Below are positions 24,934 through 37,400 of a stretch of 64,000 nt of DNA, one piece after another. The stretch's first letter is position 1. Each line of letters begins with the position of its first letter. The notes under the pieces are model-generated. The model had not been told where the DNA came from. It searched no databases and saw nothing but the letters and a program-made list of their open reading frames with translations. A program made the position numbers and the translations under genes. Origin of the DNA: Sipunculus nudus (taxonomy: Eukaryota; Annelida; Sipuncula; Golfingiida; Sipunculidae); NCBI GenBank assembly GCA_026874595.1, contig CM049316.1, forward strand, positions 31,291,339-31,355,338. The letters are read 5' to 3'.

Positions 24934-25150
24934 CCTTGGACGTTATTAGAGCCCCTTGGACGTTATTAGAGCCCCGCAAAGTCTAAAAATACATTATTGT
25001 CTTCAGAAAATGGTGCCAAAAAGCAATTATGAAGGCATAATCCCTTTGCTTAGACTTTGCTTATGTTTAAAAATACATTATTGTCTTCAGAAAATGGTGC
25101 CAAAAAGCAATTATGAAGGCATAATCCCTTTGCTTAGACTTTGCTTATGC
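24934..25150 (+). repeat. Composite monomer P core, HOR copy 3
   Basis: The 20-bp pair lies at 24934-24973 and the 84-bp pair at 24983-25150. It is followed by J (25470), not Q. Confidence 0.95.
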
Positions 25151-28100
25151 TTTGCTTATTCTTTGCTTACGGCAAAATCACAACAGAAATGCAGCATTTT
25201 TCTAAAAATACACACTGATATGACCCATAGGGAGACAGACGGGTTCCCTGGCTACACAGCAGTCCCGGTTAGTGAACATTAATATCAAAAATAAGGGCAA
25301 TATCGTTTAATCAAAACCGCAAATGTATATTTCAGCTATTTTTATAAAAGTCATTTATTGGTTTCTTGGACCCATTTTCCAATTTTAACACAATTTACCT
25401 ACAGTGTTTTACCATTTCTGACATTATTAGACCCCCGTAAAGTCCAAAAATACATTATTTCTTCAGAAAATGGTGCCAAAAAGCAATTATGAAGGCATAA
25501 TCCCTTTGCTTACCATTTGCTTATGCTTTGCTTATTCTTTGCTTATGGCAAAATCACAACAGAAATGCAGCAATTCCCTAAAAATACACACTAATATGAC
25601 CCATAGGAAGACAGACGGGTCCCCTGGCTACACAGCAGTCCCGGTTAGTGAACATTAATATCAAAAATAAGGGCAATATCGTTCAATCAAAACCGCAAAT
25701 GTATATTTCAGCTATTTTTATAAAAGTCATTTATTGATTTCTTGGACCCATTTTTCAATTTTAACACAATTTACCTACAGTGTTTTACTATTTCTGACAT
25801 TATTAAACCACCGCTAAGTCTAAAAATACATTATTGTCTTCAGAAAATGGTGTCAAAAAGCAATTATGAAGGCATAATCCCTTTGCTTACACTTTGCTTA
25901 TGCTTTGCTTATTCTTTGCTTACGGCAAAATCACAACGGAAATGGAGCATTTTCCTGAAAATAAACACTGATATGACCCATAGGGAGATAGACGGGTCCT
26001 CTGGCTGCAGAGCGTTCCCGGTTAGTGAACATTAATATCAAAAGTATGGGCAATATCGTTCAATCTAAACCAGAAATGTATATTTCAGCTATTTTTATAA
26101 AAGTCATTTATTGATTTCTTGGACCCATTTTTCAATTTTAACACAATTTACCTATAGTTTTTTACCATTTCTGATATTATTAGACCCCCGCGAAGTCTAA
26201 AAATACATTATTTCTTCAGAAAATGGTGCCAAAAAGCAATTATGAAGGCATAATCCCTTTGCTTACCCTTTACTTATGCTTTGCTTATTCTTTGCTTACG
26301 GCAAAATCACAACGGAAATGGAGCATTTTCCTAAAAATAAACACTGATATGACCGATAGGGAGATAGACGGGGACTCTGACTGCACAGCAGTCCCGGTTA
26401 GTGAACATTAATATCAAAAGTAAGGGCAATATCGTTCAATCAAAACCAGAAATGTATAATTCTGCTACTTTAAAAAAGTCATTTATTGATTCCTGGGACC
26501 TATTTTCTAATTTTAACACAATGTACCTATAGTGTTTTACCATTTCTGACTTTATTAGACCCCCGAGAAGTCTAAAAATACATTATTTCTTCAGAAAATG
26601 GTGCCAAAAAGCAATTATGAAGGCATATTCCCTTTGCTTACCCTTTGCTTATGCTTTGCTTATTCTTTGCTTACGGCAAAATCACAACGGAAATGGAGCA
26701 TTTTCCTAAAAATAAACACTGATATGACCCATAGGGAGATAGACGGGGACTCTGACTGCACAGCATTCCCGGTTAGTGAACATGAATATCAAAAGTAAGG
26801 GCAATATCGTTCAATCAAAACCAGAAATGTATAATTCTGCTTCTTGAAAAAAAATCATTTATTTATTCCTGGGACCCATTTTCTAATTTTCACAGAATTT
26901 ACCTACAGCGTTTCAAAATTTCTGACGTTATTAGAGCCACGCAAAGTCTAAAAATACATTATTGTCTTCAGAAAATGGTGCCAAAAAGCAATTATGAAGG
27001 CATAATCCCTTTGCTTACACTTTGCTTATGCTTTGCTTATTCTTTGCTTACGGCAAAATCACAACGGAAATGGAGCATTTTCCTAAAAATAAACACTGAT
27101 ATGACCCATAGGGAGATTGACGGGTCCTCTGGCTGCACAGCGTTCTCGGTTAGTGAACATTAATATCAAAAGTAAGGGCAATATCGTTCAATCAAAACCA
27201 GAAATGTATATTACAGCTATTTTTATAAAAGTCATTTATTGATTCCTGGGACCTATTTTCTAATTTTAAAAGAATTTACCTACAGTGTTTCACCATTTCT
27301 GACGTTATTAGAGCCCCGCAAAGTCTAAAAATACATTATTGTCTTCAGAAAATGGTGCCAAAAAGCAATTATGAAGGCATAATCCCTTTGCTTACCCTTT
27401 GCTTATGCTTTGCTTATTCTTTGCTTATGGCAAAATCACAACAGAAATGCAGCAATTCCCTAAAAATACACACTAATATGACCCATAGGGAGACAGACGG
27501 GTCCCCTGGCTACACAGCAGTCACGGTTAGTGAACATTAATATCAAAAGTAAGGGCAATATCGTTCAATCAAAACCAGAAATGTATATTTCAGCTATTTT
27601 TATAAAAGTCATTTATTGATTTCTTGGACCCATTTTTCAATTTTAACACAATTTACCTACAGTTTTTTACCATTTCTGACATTATTAGACCCTTGCGAAG
27701 TCTAAAAATACATTATTTCTTCAGAAAATGGTGCCAAAAAGCAATTATGAAGGCATAATCCCTTTGCTTACCCTTTGCTTATGCTTTGCTTATTCTTTGC
27801 TTACGGCAAAATCACAACGGAAATGGAGCATTTTCCTAAAAATAAACACTGATATGACCCATAGGGAGATAGACGGGGACTCTGACTGCACAGCAGTCCC
27901 GGTTAGTGAACATTAATATCAAAAGTAAGGGCAATATCGTTCAATCAAAACCAGAAATGTATAATTCTGCTACTTTAAAAAAGTCATTCATTGATTCCTG
28001 GGACCTATTTTCTAAATTTAAAAGAATTTACCTACAGTGTTTCACCATTTCTGACGTTATTAGAGCCCCGCAAATCTAAAAATACATTATTGTCTTCAGA

Positions 28101-31100
28101 AAATGGTGCCAAAAAGCAATTATGAAGGCATAATCCCTTTGCTTACACTTTGCTTATGCTTTGCTTATTCTTTGCTTACGGCAAAATCACAACAGAAATG
28201 CAGCATTTTCCTAAAAATACATACTTATATTACCCATATCGAGACAAACGGGCTCCCTGGCTACACAGCAGTCACGGTCAGTGAAGATTAATATCAAAAG
28301 TAAGGGCAATATCGTTCAATAAAAACAGCACATGTATAATTCTGCTACTTTCAAAAAGTCATTTATTGATTCCTGGGACCCATTTTCTAATTTTAACAGA
28401 ATTTAAATACAGTGTTTCACCATTTCTGACATTATTAGACCCCCGCAGAGCCCAAATATACATTATTTCTTCAGAAAATGGTGCCAAAAAGCAATTATGA
28501 AGGCATAATCCCTTTGCTTACACTTTGCTCATGCTTTGCTTATTCTTTGCTTACGGCAAAATCACAACAGAAATGAAGCATTTTCCCTAAAAATACACAC
28601 TAATATGACCCATAGGAAGACAGACGGCTCCCCTGGCTAGACAACAGTCCCGGATAGTGAACATTAATATCAAAAATAAGGGCAATATCGTTCAATCAAA
28701 ACCGCAAATGTATATTTCAGCTATTTTTATAAAAGTCATTTATTGATTTCTTGGACCCATTTTTGAATTTTAACACAATTTACCTACAGTGTTTTACTAT
28801 TTCTGACATTATTAGACCCCCGCGAAGTCTAAAAATACATTATTGTCTTCAGAAAATGGTGCCAAAAAGCAATTATGAAGGCATAATCCCTTTGCTTACA
28901 CTTTGCTTATCCTTTGCTTATTCTTTGCTTACGGCAAAATCACAACAGAAATGCAGCATTTTCCTAAAAATACACACTGATATGACCCATAGGGAGACAG
29001 ACGGGTTCCCTGGCTAAACAGCAGTCCCGGTTAGTGAACATTAATATCAAAAATAAGGGCAATATCGTTCAATCAAAACCGCAAATGTATATTTCAGCTA
29101 TTTTTATAGAAGTCATTTATTGCTTTCTTTGACCCATTTTCCAATTTTAACACAATTTACCTACAGTGTTTTACCATTTCTGACATTATTAGACCCCCGT
29201 AAAGTCCAAAAATACATTATTTCTTCAGAAAATGGTGCCAAAAAGCAATTATGAAGGCATAATCCCTTTGCTTACCCTTTGCTTATGCTTTGCTTATTCT
29301 TTGCTTACGGCAAAATCACAGCGGAAATGGAGCATTTTCCTAAAAATAAACACTGATATGACAGATAGGGAGACAGACGGGTTCCCTGGCTACACAGCAG
29401 TCCCGGTTAGTGAACATTAATGTCAAAAGTAAGGGCAATATCCTTTAATCAAAACCACAAATGTATAATTCTGCTTCTTTAAAAAAGTCATTAATTGATT
29501 CCTGGGACCCATTTTCTAATTTTAACAGAATTTAAATACAGTGTTTCACCATTTCTGACATTATTAGACCCCCGCGAAGTCTAAAAATACATTATTTCTT
29601 CATAAAATGGTGCCAAAAAGCAATTATGAAGGCATATTCCCTTTGCTTACCCTTTGCTTATGCTTTGCTTATTCTTTGCTTACGGCAAAATCACAACGGA
29701 AATGGAGCATTTTCCTAAAAATAAACACTGATATGACCCATAGGGAGATAGACGGGGACTCTGACTGCACAGCATTCCCGGTTAGTGAACATTAATATCA
29801 AAAGTAAGGGCAATATCGTTCAATCAAAACCAGAAATGTATAATTCTGCTTCTTGAAAAAAAATCATTTATTTATTCCTGGGACCCATTTTCTAATTTTC
29901 ACAGAATTTACCTAAAGTGTTTCACCATTTCTGACGTTATTAGAGCCCCGCAAAGTCTAAAAATACATTATTGTCTTCCGAAAATGGTGCCAAAAAGCAA
30001 TAATGAAGGCATAATCCCTTTGCTTACACTTTTCTTATGCTTTGCTTATTCTTTGCTTACGGCAAAATCACAACGGAAATGGAGCATTTTCCTAAAAATA
30101 AACACTGATATGACCCATAGGGAGATTGACGGGTCCTCTGGCTGCACAGCGTTCTCGGTTAGTGAACATTAATATCAAAAGTAAGGGCAATATCGTTCAA
30201 TCAAAACCAGAAATGTATATTTCAGCTATTTCTATAAAAGTCATTTATTGATTCCTGGGACCTATTTTCTAATTTTAAAAGAATTTACCTACAATGTTTC
30301 ACCATTTCTGACGTTATTAGAGCCCCGCAAAGTCTAAAAATACATTATTGTCTTCAGAAAATGGTGCCAAAAAGCAATTATGAAGGCATAATCCCTTTGC
30401 TTAGACTTTGCTTATGCTTTGCTTATTCTTTGCTTACGGCAAAATCACAACAGAAATGCAGTATTTTTCTAAAAATACACACTGATATGACCCATAGGGA
30501 GACAGACGGGTTCCCTGGCTACACAGCAGTCCCGGTTAGTGAACATTAATATCAAAAATAAGGGCAATATCGTTTAATCAAAACCGCAAATGTATATTTC
30601 AGCTATTTTTATAAAAGTCATTTATTGGTTTCTTGGACCCATTTTCCAATTTTAACAAAATTTACCTACAGTGTTTTACCATTTCTGACATTATTAGACC
30701 CCCGTAAAGTCCAAAAATACATTATTTCTTCAGAAAATGGTGCCAAAAAGCAATTATGAAGGCATAATCCCTTTGCTTACCATTTGCTTATGCTTTGCTT
30801 ATTCTTTGCTTATGGCAAAATCACAACAGAAATGCAGCAATTCCCTAAAAATACACACTAATATGACCCATAGGAAGACAGACGGGTCCCCTGGCTAAAC
30901 AGCAGTCCCGGTTAGTGAACATTAATATAAAAAATAAGGGCAATATCGTTCAATCAAAACCGCAAATGTATATTTCAGCTATTTTTATAAAAGTCATTTA
31001 TTGATTTCTTGGACCCATTTTTCAATTTTAACACAATTTACCTACAGTGTTTTACTATTTCTGACATTATTAGACCACCGCTAAGTCTAAAAATACATTA

Positions 31101-33944
31101 TTGTCTTCAGAAAATATTGTCAAAAAGCAATTATGAAGGCATAATCCCTTTGCTTACACTTTGCTTATGCTTTGCATTCTTTGCTTACGGCAAAATCACA
31201 ACGGAAATGGAGCATTTTCCTAAAAATAAACACTGATATGACCCATAGGGAGATAGACGGGGACTCTGACTGCACAGAATTCCCGGTTAGTGAACATTAA
31301 TATCAAAAGTAAGGGCAATATCGTTCAATCAAAACCAGAAATGTATAATTCTGCTTTTTGAAAAAAAATAATTTATTTATTCCTGGGACCCATTTTCTAA
31401 TTTTCACAGAATTTACCTACAGTGTTTCACCATTTCTGACGTTATTAGAGCCCCGCAAAGTCTAAAAATACATTATTGTCTTCAGAAAATGGTGCCAAAA
31501 AGCAATAATGAAGGCATAATCCCTTTGCTTACACTTTGCTTATGCTTTGCTTATTCTTTGCTTACGGCAAAATCACAACGGAAATGGAGCATTTTCCTAA
31601 AAATAAACACTGATATGACCCATAGGGAGATTGACGGGTCCTCTGGCTGCACAGCGTTCTCGGTTAGTGAACATTAATATCAAAAGTAAGGGCAATATCG
31701 TTCAATCAAAACCAGAAATGTATATTTCAGGTATTTTTATAAAAGTCATTTATTGATTCCTGGGACCTATTTTCTAATTTTAAAAGAATTTACCTACAAT
31801 GTTTCACAATTTCTGACGTTATTAGAGCCCCGCAAAGTCTAAAAATACATTATTGTCTTCAGAAAATGGTGCCAAAAAGCAATTATGAAGCCATAATCCC
31901 TTTGCTTAGACTTTGCTTATGCTTTGCTTATTCTTTGCTTACGGCAAAATCACAACAGAAATGCAGCATTTTTCTAAAAATACACACTGATATGACCCAT
32001 AGGGAGACAGACGGGTTCCCTGGCTACACAGCAGTCCCGGTTAGTGAACATTAATATCAAAAATAAGGGCAATATCGTTTAATCAAAACCGGAAATGTAT
32101 ATTTCAGCTATTTTTTATAAAAGTCATTTATTGGTTTCTTGGACCCATTTTCCAATTTTAACACAATTTACCTACAGTGTTTTACCATTTCTGACATTAT
32201 TAGACCCCCGTAAAGTCCAAAAATACATTATTTCTTCAGAAAATGGTGCCAAAAAGCAATTATGAAGGCATAATCCCTTTGCTTACCATTTGCTTATGCT
32301 TTGCTTATTCTTTGCTTATGGCAAAATCACAACAGAAATGCAGCAATTCCCTAAAAATACACACTAATATGACCCATAGGAAGACAGACGGGTCCCCTGG
32401 CTACACAGCAGTCCCGGTTAGTGAACATTAATATCAAAAATAAGGGCAATATCGTTCAATCAAAACCGCAAATGTATATTTCAGCTATTTTTATAAAAGT
32501 CATTTATTGATTTCTTGGACCCATTTTTCAATTTTAACACAATTTACCTACAGTGTTTTACTATTTCTGACATTATTAGACCACCGCTAAGTCTAAAAAT
32601 ACATTATTGTCTTCAGAAAATGGTGTCAAAAAGCAATTATGAAGGCATAATCCCTTTGCTTACACTTTGCTTATGCTTTGCTTATTCTTTGCTTACGGCA
32701 AAATCACAACGGAAATGGAGCATTTTCCTAAAAATAAACACTGATATGACCCATAGGGAGATAGACGGGTCCTCTGGCTGCAGAGCGTTCCCGGTTAGTG
32801 AACATTAATATCAAAAGTATGGGCAATATCGTTCAATCAAAACCAGAAATGTATATTTCAGCTATTTTTATAAAAGTCATTTATTGATTTCTTGGACCCA
32901 TTTTTCAATTTTAACACAATTTACCTACAGTGTTTTACTATTTCTGACATTATTAGACCCCCGCGAAGTCTAAAAATACATTATTGTCTTCAGAAAATGG
33001 TGCCAAAAAGCAATTATGAAGGCATAATCCCTTTGCTTACACTTTGCTTATGCTTTGCTTATTCTTTGCTTACGGCAAAATCACAACGGAAATGCAGCAT
33101 TTTCCTAAAAGTACACACTGATATGACCCATAGGGAGATAGACGGGTCCTCTGGCTGCAGAGCGTTCCCGGTTAGTGAACATTAATATCAAAAGTATGGG
33201 CAATATCGTTCAATCAAAACCAGAAATGTATATTTCAGCTATTTTTATAAAAGTCATTTATTGATTTCTTGGACCCATTTTTCAATTTTAACACAATTTA
33301 CCTACAGTGTTTTACTATTTCTGACATTATTAGACCCCCGCGAAGTCTAAAAATACATTATTGTATTCAGAAAATGGTGCCAAAAAGCAATTATGAAGGC
33401 ATAATCCCTTTGCTTACACTTTGCTTATGCTTTGCTTATTCTTTGCTTACGGCAAAATCACAACAGAAATGCAGCATTTTCCTAAAAGTACACACTGATA
33501 TGACCCATAGGGAGACAGACGGGTTCCCTGGCTACAGAGCTGTCCCGGTTAGTGAACATTAATATCAAAAATAAGGGCAATATCGTTCAATCAAAACCGC
33601 AAATGTATATTTCAGCTATTTTTATAAAAGTCATTTATTGGTTTCTTGGACCCATTTTCCAATTTTAACACAATTTACCTACAGTGTTTTACCATTTCTG
33701 ACATTATTAGACCCCCGTAAAGTCCAAAAATACATTATTTCTTCAGAAAATGGTGCCAAAAAGCAATTATGAAGGCATAATCCCTTTGCTTACCCTTTGC
33801 TTATGCTTTGCTTATTCTTTGCTTATGGCAAAATCACAACAGAAATGCAGCATTTTCCTAAAAATAAACACTGATATGACCCATAGGAATATAGACGGGT
33901 ACTCTAACTGCACAGCAGTCCCGGTTAGTGAACATTAATATCAT

Positions 33945-34191
33945 TCCTTTGCTTACCATTTGCTTATGCTGTGCTTATTCTTTGCTTATGGCAAAATCAC
34001 AACAGAAATGCAGCATTTTCCTAAAAATACACACTAATATGACCCATAGGGAGACAGACGGGTCCCCTGGCTACACAGCAGTCCCGGTTAGGGAACAATA
34101 ATATAAAAAATAAGGGCAATATCGTTCAATCAAAACCGCAAATGTATATTTCAGCTATTTTTATAAAAGTCATTTATTGGTTTCTTGGACC
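33945..34191 (+). repeat. Truncated monomer O, HOR copy 4
   Basis: The junction reads ATATCATTCCTTTGC. It is one base shorter than the usual ATATCAATCCCTTTGC and has one further change, which explains the one-base offset shift in this copy. Confidence 0.9.
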
Positions 34192-34408
34192 CCTTGGACG
34201 TTATTAGAGCCCCTTGGACGTTATTAGAGCCCCGCAAAGTCTAAAAATACATTATTGTCTTCAGAAAATGGTGCCAAAAAGCAATTATGAAGGCATAATC
34301 CCTTTGCTTAGACTTTGCTTATGTTTAAAAATACATTATTGTCTTCAGAAAATGGTGCCAAAAAGCAATTATGAAGGCATAATCCCTTTGCTTAGACTTT
34401 GCTTATGC
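34192..34408 (+). repeat. Composite monomer P core, HOR copy 4
   Basis: The 20-bp pair lies at 34192-34231 and the 84-bp pair at 34241-34408. It is followed by A, with no Q or R. Confidence 0.95.
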
Positions 34409-37400
34409 TTTGCTTATTCTTTGCTTACGGCAAAATCACAACAGAAATGCAGCATTTTTCTAAAAATACACACTGATATGACCCATAGGGAGACAGACGG
34501 GTTCCCTGGCTACACAGCAGTCCCGGTTAGTGAACATTAATATCAAAAATAAGGGCAATATCGTTTAATCAAAACCGCAAATGTATATTTCAGCTATTTT
34601 TATAAAAGTCATTTATTGGTTTCTTGGACCCATTTTCCAATTTTAACACAATTTACCTACAGTGTTTTACTATTTCTGACATTATTAGACCCCCGCGAAG
34701 TCTAAAAATACATTATTGTCTTCAGAAAATGGTGCCAAAAAGCAATTATGAAGGCATAATCCCTTTGCTTACACTTTGCTTATCCTTTGCTTATTCTTTG
34801 CTTACGGCAAAATCACAACAGAAATGCAGCATTTTCCTAAAAATACACACTGATATGACCCATAGGGAGACAGACGGGTTCCCTGGCTAAACAGCAGTCC
34901 CGGTTAGTGAACATTAATATCAAAAATAAGGGCAATATCGTTCAATCAAAACCGCAAATGTATATTTCAGCTATTTTTATAGAAGTCATTTATTGCTTTC
35001 TTTGACCCATTTTCCAATTTTAACACAATTTACCTACAGTGTTTTACCATTTCTGACATTATTAGACCCCCGTAAAGTCCAAAAATACATTATTTCTTCA
35101 GAAAATGGTGCCAAAAAGCAATTATGAAGGCATAATCCCTTTGCTTACCCTTTGCTTATGCTTTGCTTATTCTTTGCTTACGGCAAAATCACAGCGGAAA
35201 TGGAGCATTTTCCTAAAAATAAACACTGATATGACAGATAGGGAGACAGACGGGTTCCCTGGCTACACAGCAGTCCCGGTTAGTGAACATTAATGTCAAA
35301 AGTAAGGGCAATATCCTTTAATCAAAACCACAAATGTATAATTCTGCTTCTTTAAAAAAGTCATTAATTGATTCCTGGGACCCATTTTCTAATTTTAACA
35401 GAATTTAAATACAGTGTTTCACCATTTCTGACATTATTAGACCCCCGCGAAGTCTAAAAATACATTATTTCTTCATAAAATGGTGCCAAAAAGCAATTAT
35501 GAAGGCATATTCCCTTTGCTTACCCTTTGCTTATGCTTTGCTTATTCTTTGCTTACGGCAAAATCACAACGGAAATGGAGCATTTTCCTAAAAATAAACA
35601 CTGATATGACCCATAGGGAGATAGACGGGGACTCTGACTGCACAGCATTCCCGGTTAGTGAACATTAATATCAAAAGTAAGGGCAATATCGTTCAATCAA
35701 AACCAGAAATGTATAATTCTGCTTCTTGAAAAAAAATCATTTATTTATTCCTGGGACCCATTTTCTAATTTTCACAGAATTTACCTAAAGTGTTTCACCA
35801 TTTCTGACGTTATTAGAGCCCCGCAAAGTCTAAAAATACATTATTGTCTTCCGAAAATGGTGCCAAAAAGCAATAATGAAGGCATAATCCCTTTGCTTAC
35901 ACTTTTCTTATGCTTTGCTTATTCTTTGCTTACGGCAAAAGCACAACGGAAATGGAGCATTTTCCTAAAAATAAACACTGATATGACCCATAGGGAGATT
36001 GACGGGTCCTCTGGCTGCACAGCGTTCTCGGTTAGTGAACATTAATATCAAAAGTAAGGGCAATATCGTTCAATCAAAACCAGAAATGTATATTTCAGCT
36101 ATTTCTATAAAAGTCATTTATTGATTCCTGGGACCTATTTTCTAATTTTAAAAGAATTTACCTACAATGTTTCACCATTTCTGACGTTATTAGAGCCCCG
36201 CAAAGTCTAAAAATACATTATTGTCTTCAGAAAATGGTGCCAAAAAGCAATTATGAAGGCATAATCCCTTTGCTTAGACTTTGCTTATGCTTTGCTTATT
36301 CTTTGCTTACGGCAAAATCACAACAGAAATGCAGCATTTTTCTAAAAATACACACTGATATGACCCATAGGGAGACAGACGGGTTCCCTGGCTACACAGC
36401 AGTCCCGGTTAGTGAACATTAATATCAAAAATAAGGGCAATATCGTTTAATCAAAACCGCAAATGTATATTTCAGCTATTTTTATAAAAGTCATTTATTG
36501 GTTTCTTGGACCCATTTTCCAATTTTAACACAATTTACCTACAGTGTTTTACCATTTCTGACATTATTAGACCCCCGTAAAGTCCAAAAATACATTATTT
36601 CTTCAGAAAATGGTGCCAAAAAGCAATTATGAAGGCATAATCCCTTTGCTTACCATTTGCTTATGCTTTGCTTATTCTTTGCTTATGGCAAAATCACAAC
36701 AGAAATGCAGCAATTCCCTAAAAATACACACTAATATGACCCATAGGAAGACAGACGGGTCCCCTGGCTAAACAGCAGTCCCGGTTAGTGAACATTAATA
36801 TAAAAAATAAGGGCAATATCGTTCAATCAAAACCGCAAATGTATATTTCAGCTATTTTTATAAAAGTCATTTATTGATTTCTTGGACCCATTTTTCAATT
36901 TTAACACAATTTACCTACAGTGTTTTACTATTTCTGACATTATTAGACCACCGCTAAGTCTAAAAATACATTATTGTCTTCAGAAAATATTGTCAAAAAG
37001 CAATTATGAAGGCATAATCCCTTTGCTTACACTTTGCTTATGCTTTGCATTCTTTGCTTACGGCAAAATCACAACGGAAATGGAGCATTTTCCTAAAAAT
37101 AAACACTGATATGACCCATAGGGAGATAGACGGGGACTCTGACTGCACAGAATTCCCGGTTAGTGAACATTAATATCAAAAGTAAGGGCAATATCGTTCA
37201 ATCAAAACCAGAAATGTATAATTCTGCTTTTTGAAAAAAAATAATTTATTTATTCCTGGGACCCATTTTCTAATTTTCACAGAATTTACCTACAGTGTTT
37301 CACCATTTCTGACGTTATTAGAGCCCCGCAAAGTCTAAAAATACATTATTGTCTTCAGAAAATGGTGCCAAAAAGCAATAATGAAGGCATAATCCCTTTG

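Larger units (their letters stand above)
21106..28855 (+). repeat. HOR copy 3, chimeric, 7,750 bp
   Basis: Starts: A 21106, B 21482, C 21857, D 22234, E 22608, F/J hybrid 22984, K 23361, L 23738, M 24115, N 24491, O after 24686, P 25010 and 25094, J 25470, K' 25847, then X monomers 26223, 26598, 26975, 27352, 27728, then Q 28103 and R 28478. G, H and I are missing, consistent with exchange between the similar F and J monomers. After P the order leaves the canonical Q-R and passes through J and K' into a copy of 8232-10864. K' is a K variant marked by ATTAAACC, CCTGAAAAT and CAATCTAAACC. A 3-bp deletion (CCTACGTTTCACC) before 22608 and CAAATTTTAACAG near 21774 are private. Confidence 0.9.
26290..34650 (+). 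repeat. Second copy of an 8.4-kb segment (first at 8300-16660)
   Basis: Monomer starts from 26598 to 34268 equal those from 8607 to 16277 plus 17,991 (17,992 in part, because of one base gained near 14540 and one lost near 33943). Private variants match at the same offset: GAACATGAATATC, CACAATGTACC, CCCTTGCGAAG, GGCTAAACAG in A, AGGAAGACAGACGGCTCC in R, and CAGGTATTTTTATA in H. On the left, similarity starts inside the 8232/26223 monomer. On the right, it ends where copy 4 passes into A while copy 1 passes into Q. Confidence 0.88.
28856..34728 (+). repeat. HOR copy 4, lacks Q and R, 5,873 bp
   Basis: Starts: A 28856, B 29232, C 29607, D 29984, E 30361, F 30737, G 31114, H 31489, I 31866, J 32243, K 32620, L 32997, M 33374, N 33750, O after 33945, P 34268 and 34352. 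P leads directly into A of the next copy. The joining segment at 34620-34690 begins in the post-P style (GGTTTCTTGG, TTTTCCAATT) and ends in the pre-A style (TTTTACTATT), placing the exchange within about 35 bp. Variants shared only with copy 5 are CTTCCGAAAATGG before D, CACAGAATTCCC in G, CTGCTTTTTG before H, and GGAATATAGACGG in N. Confidence 0.92.
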
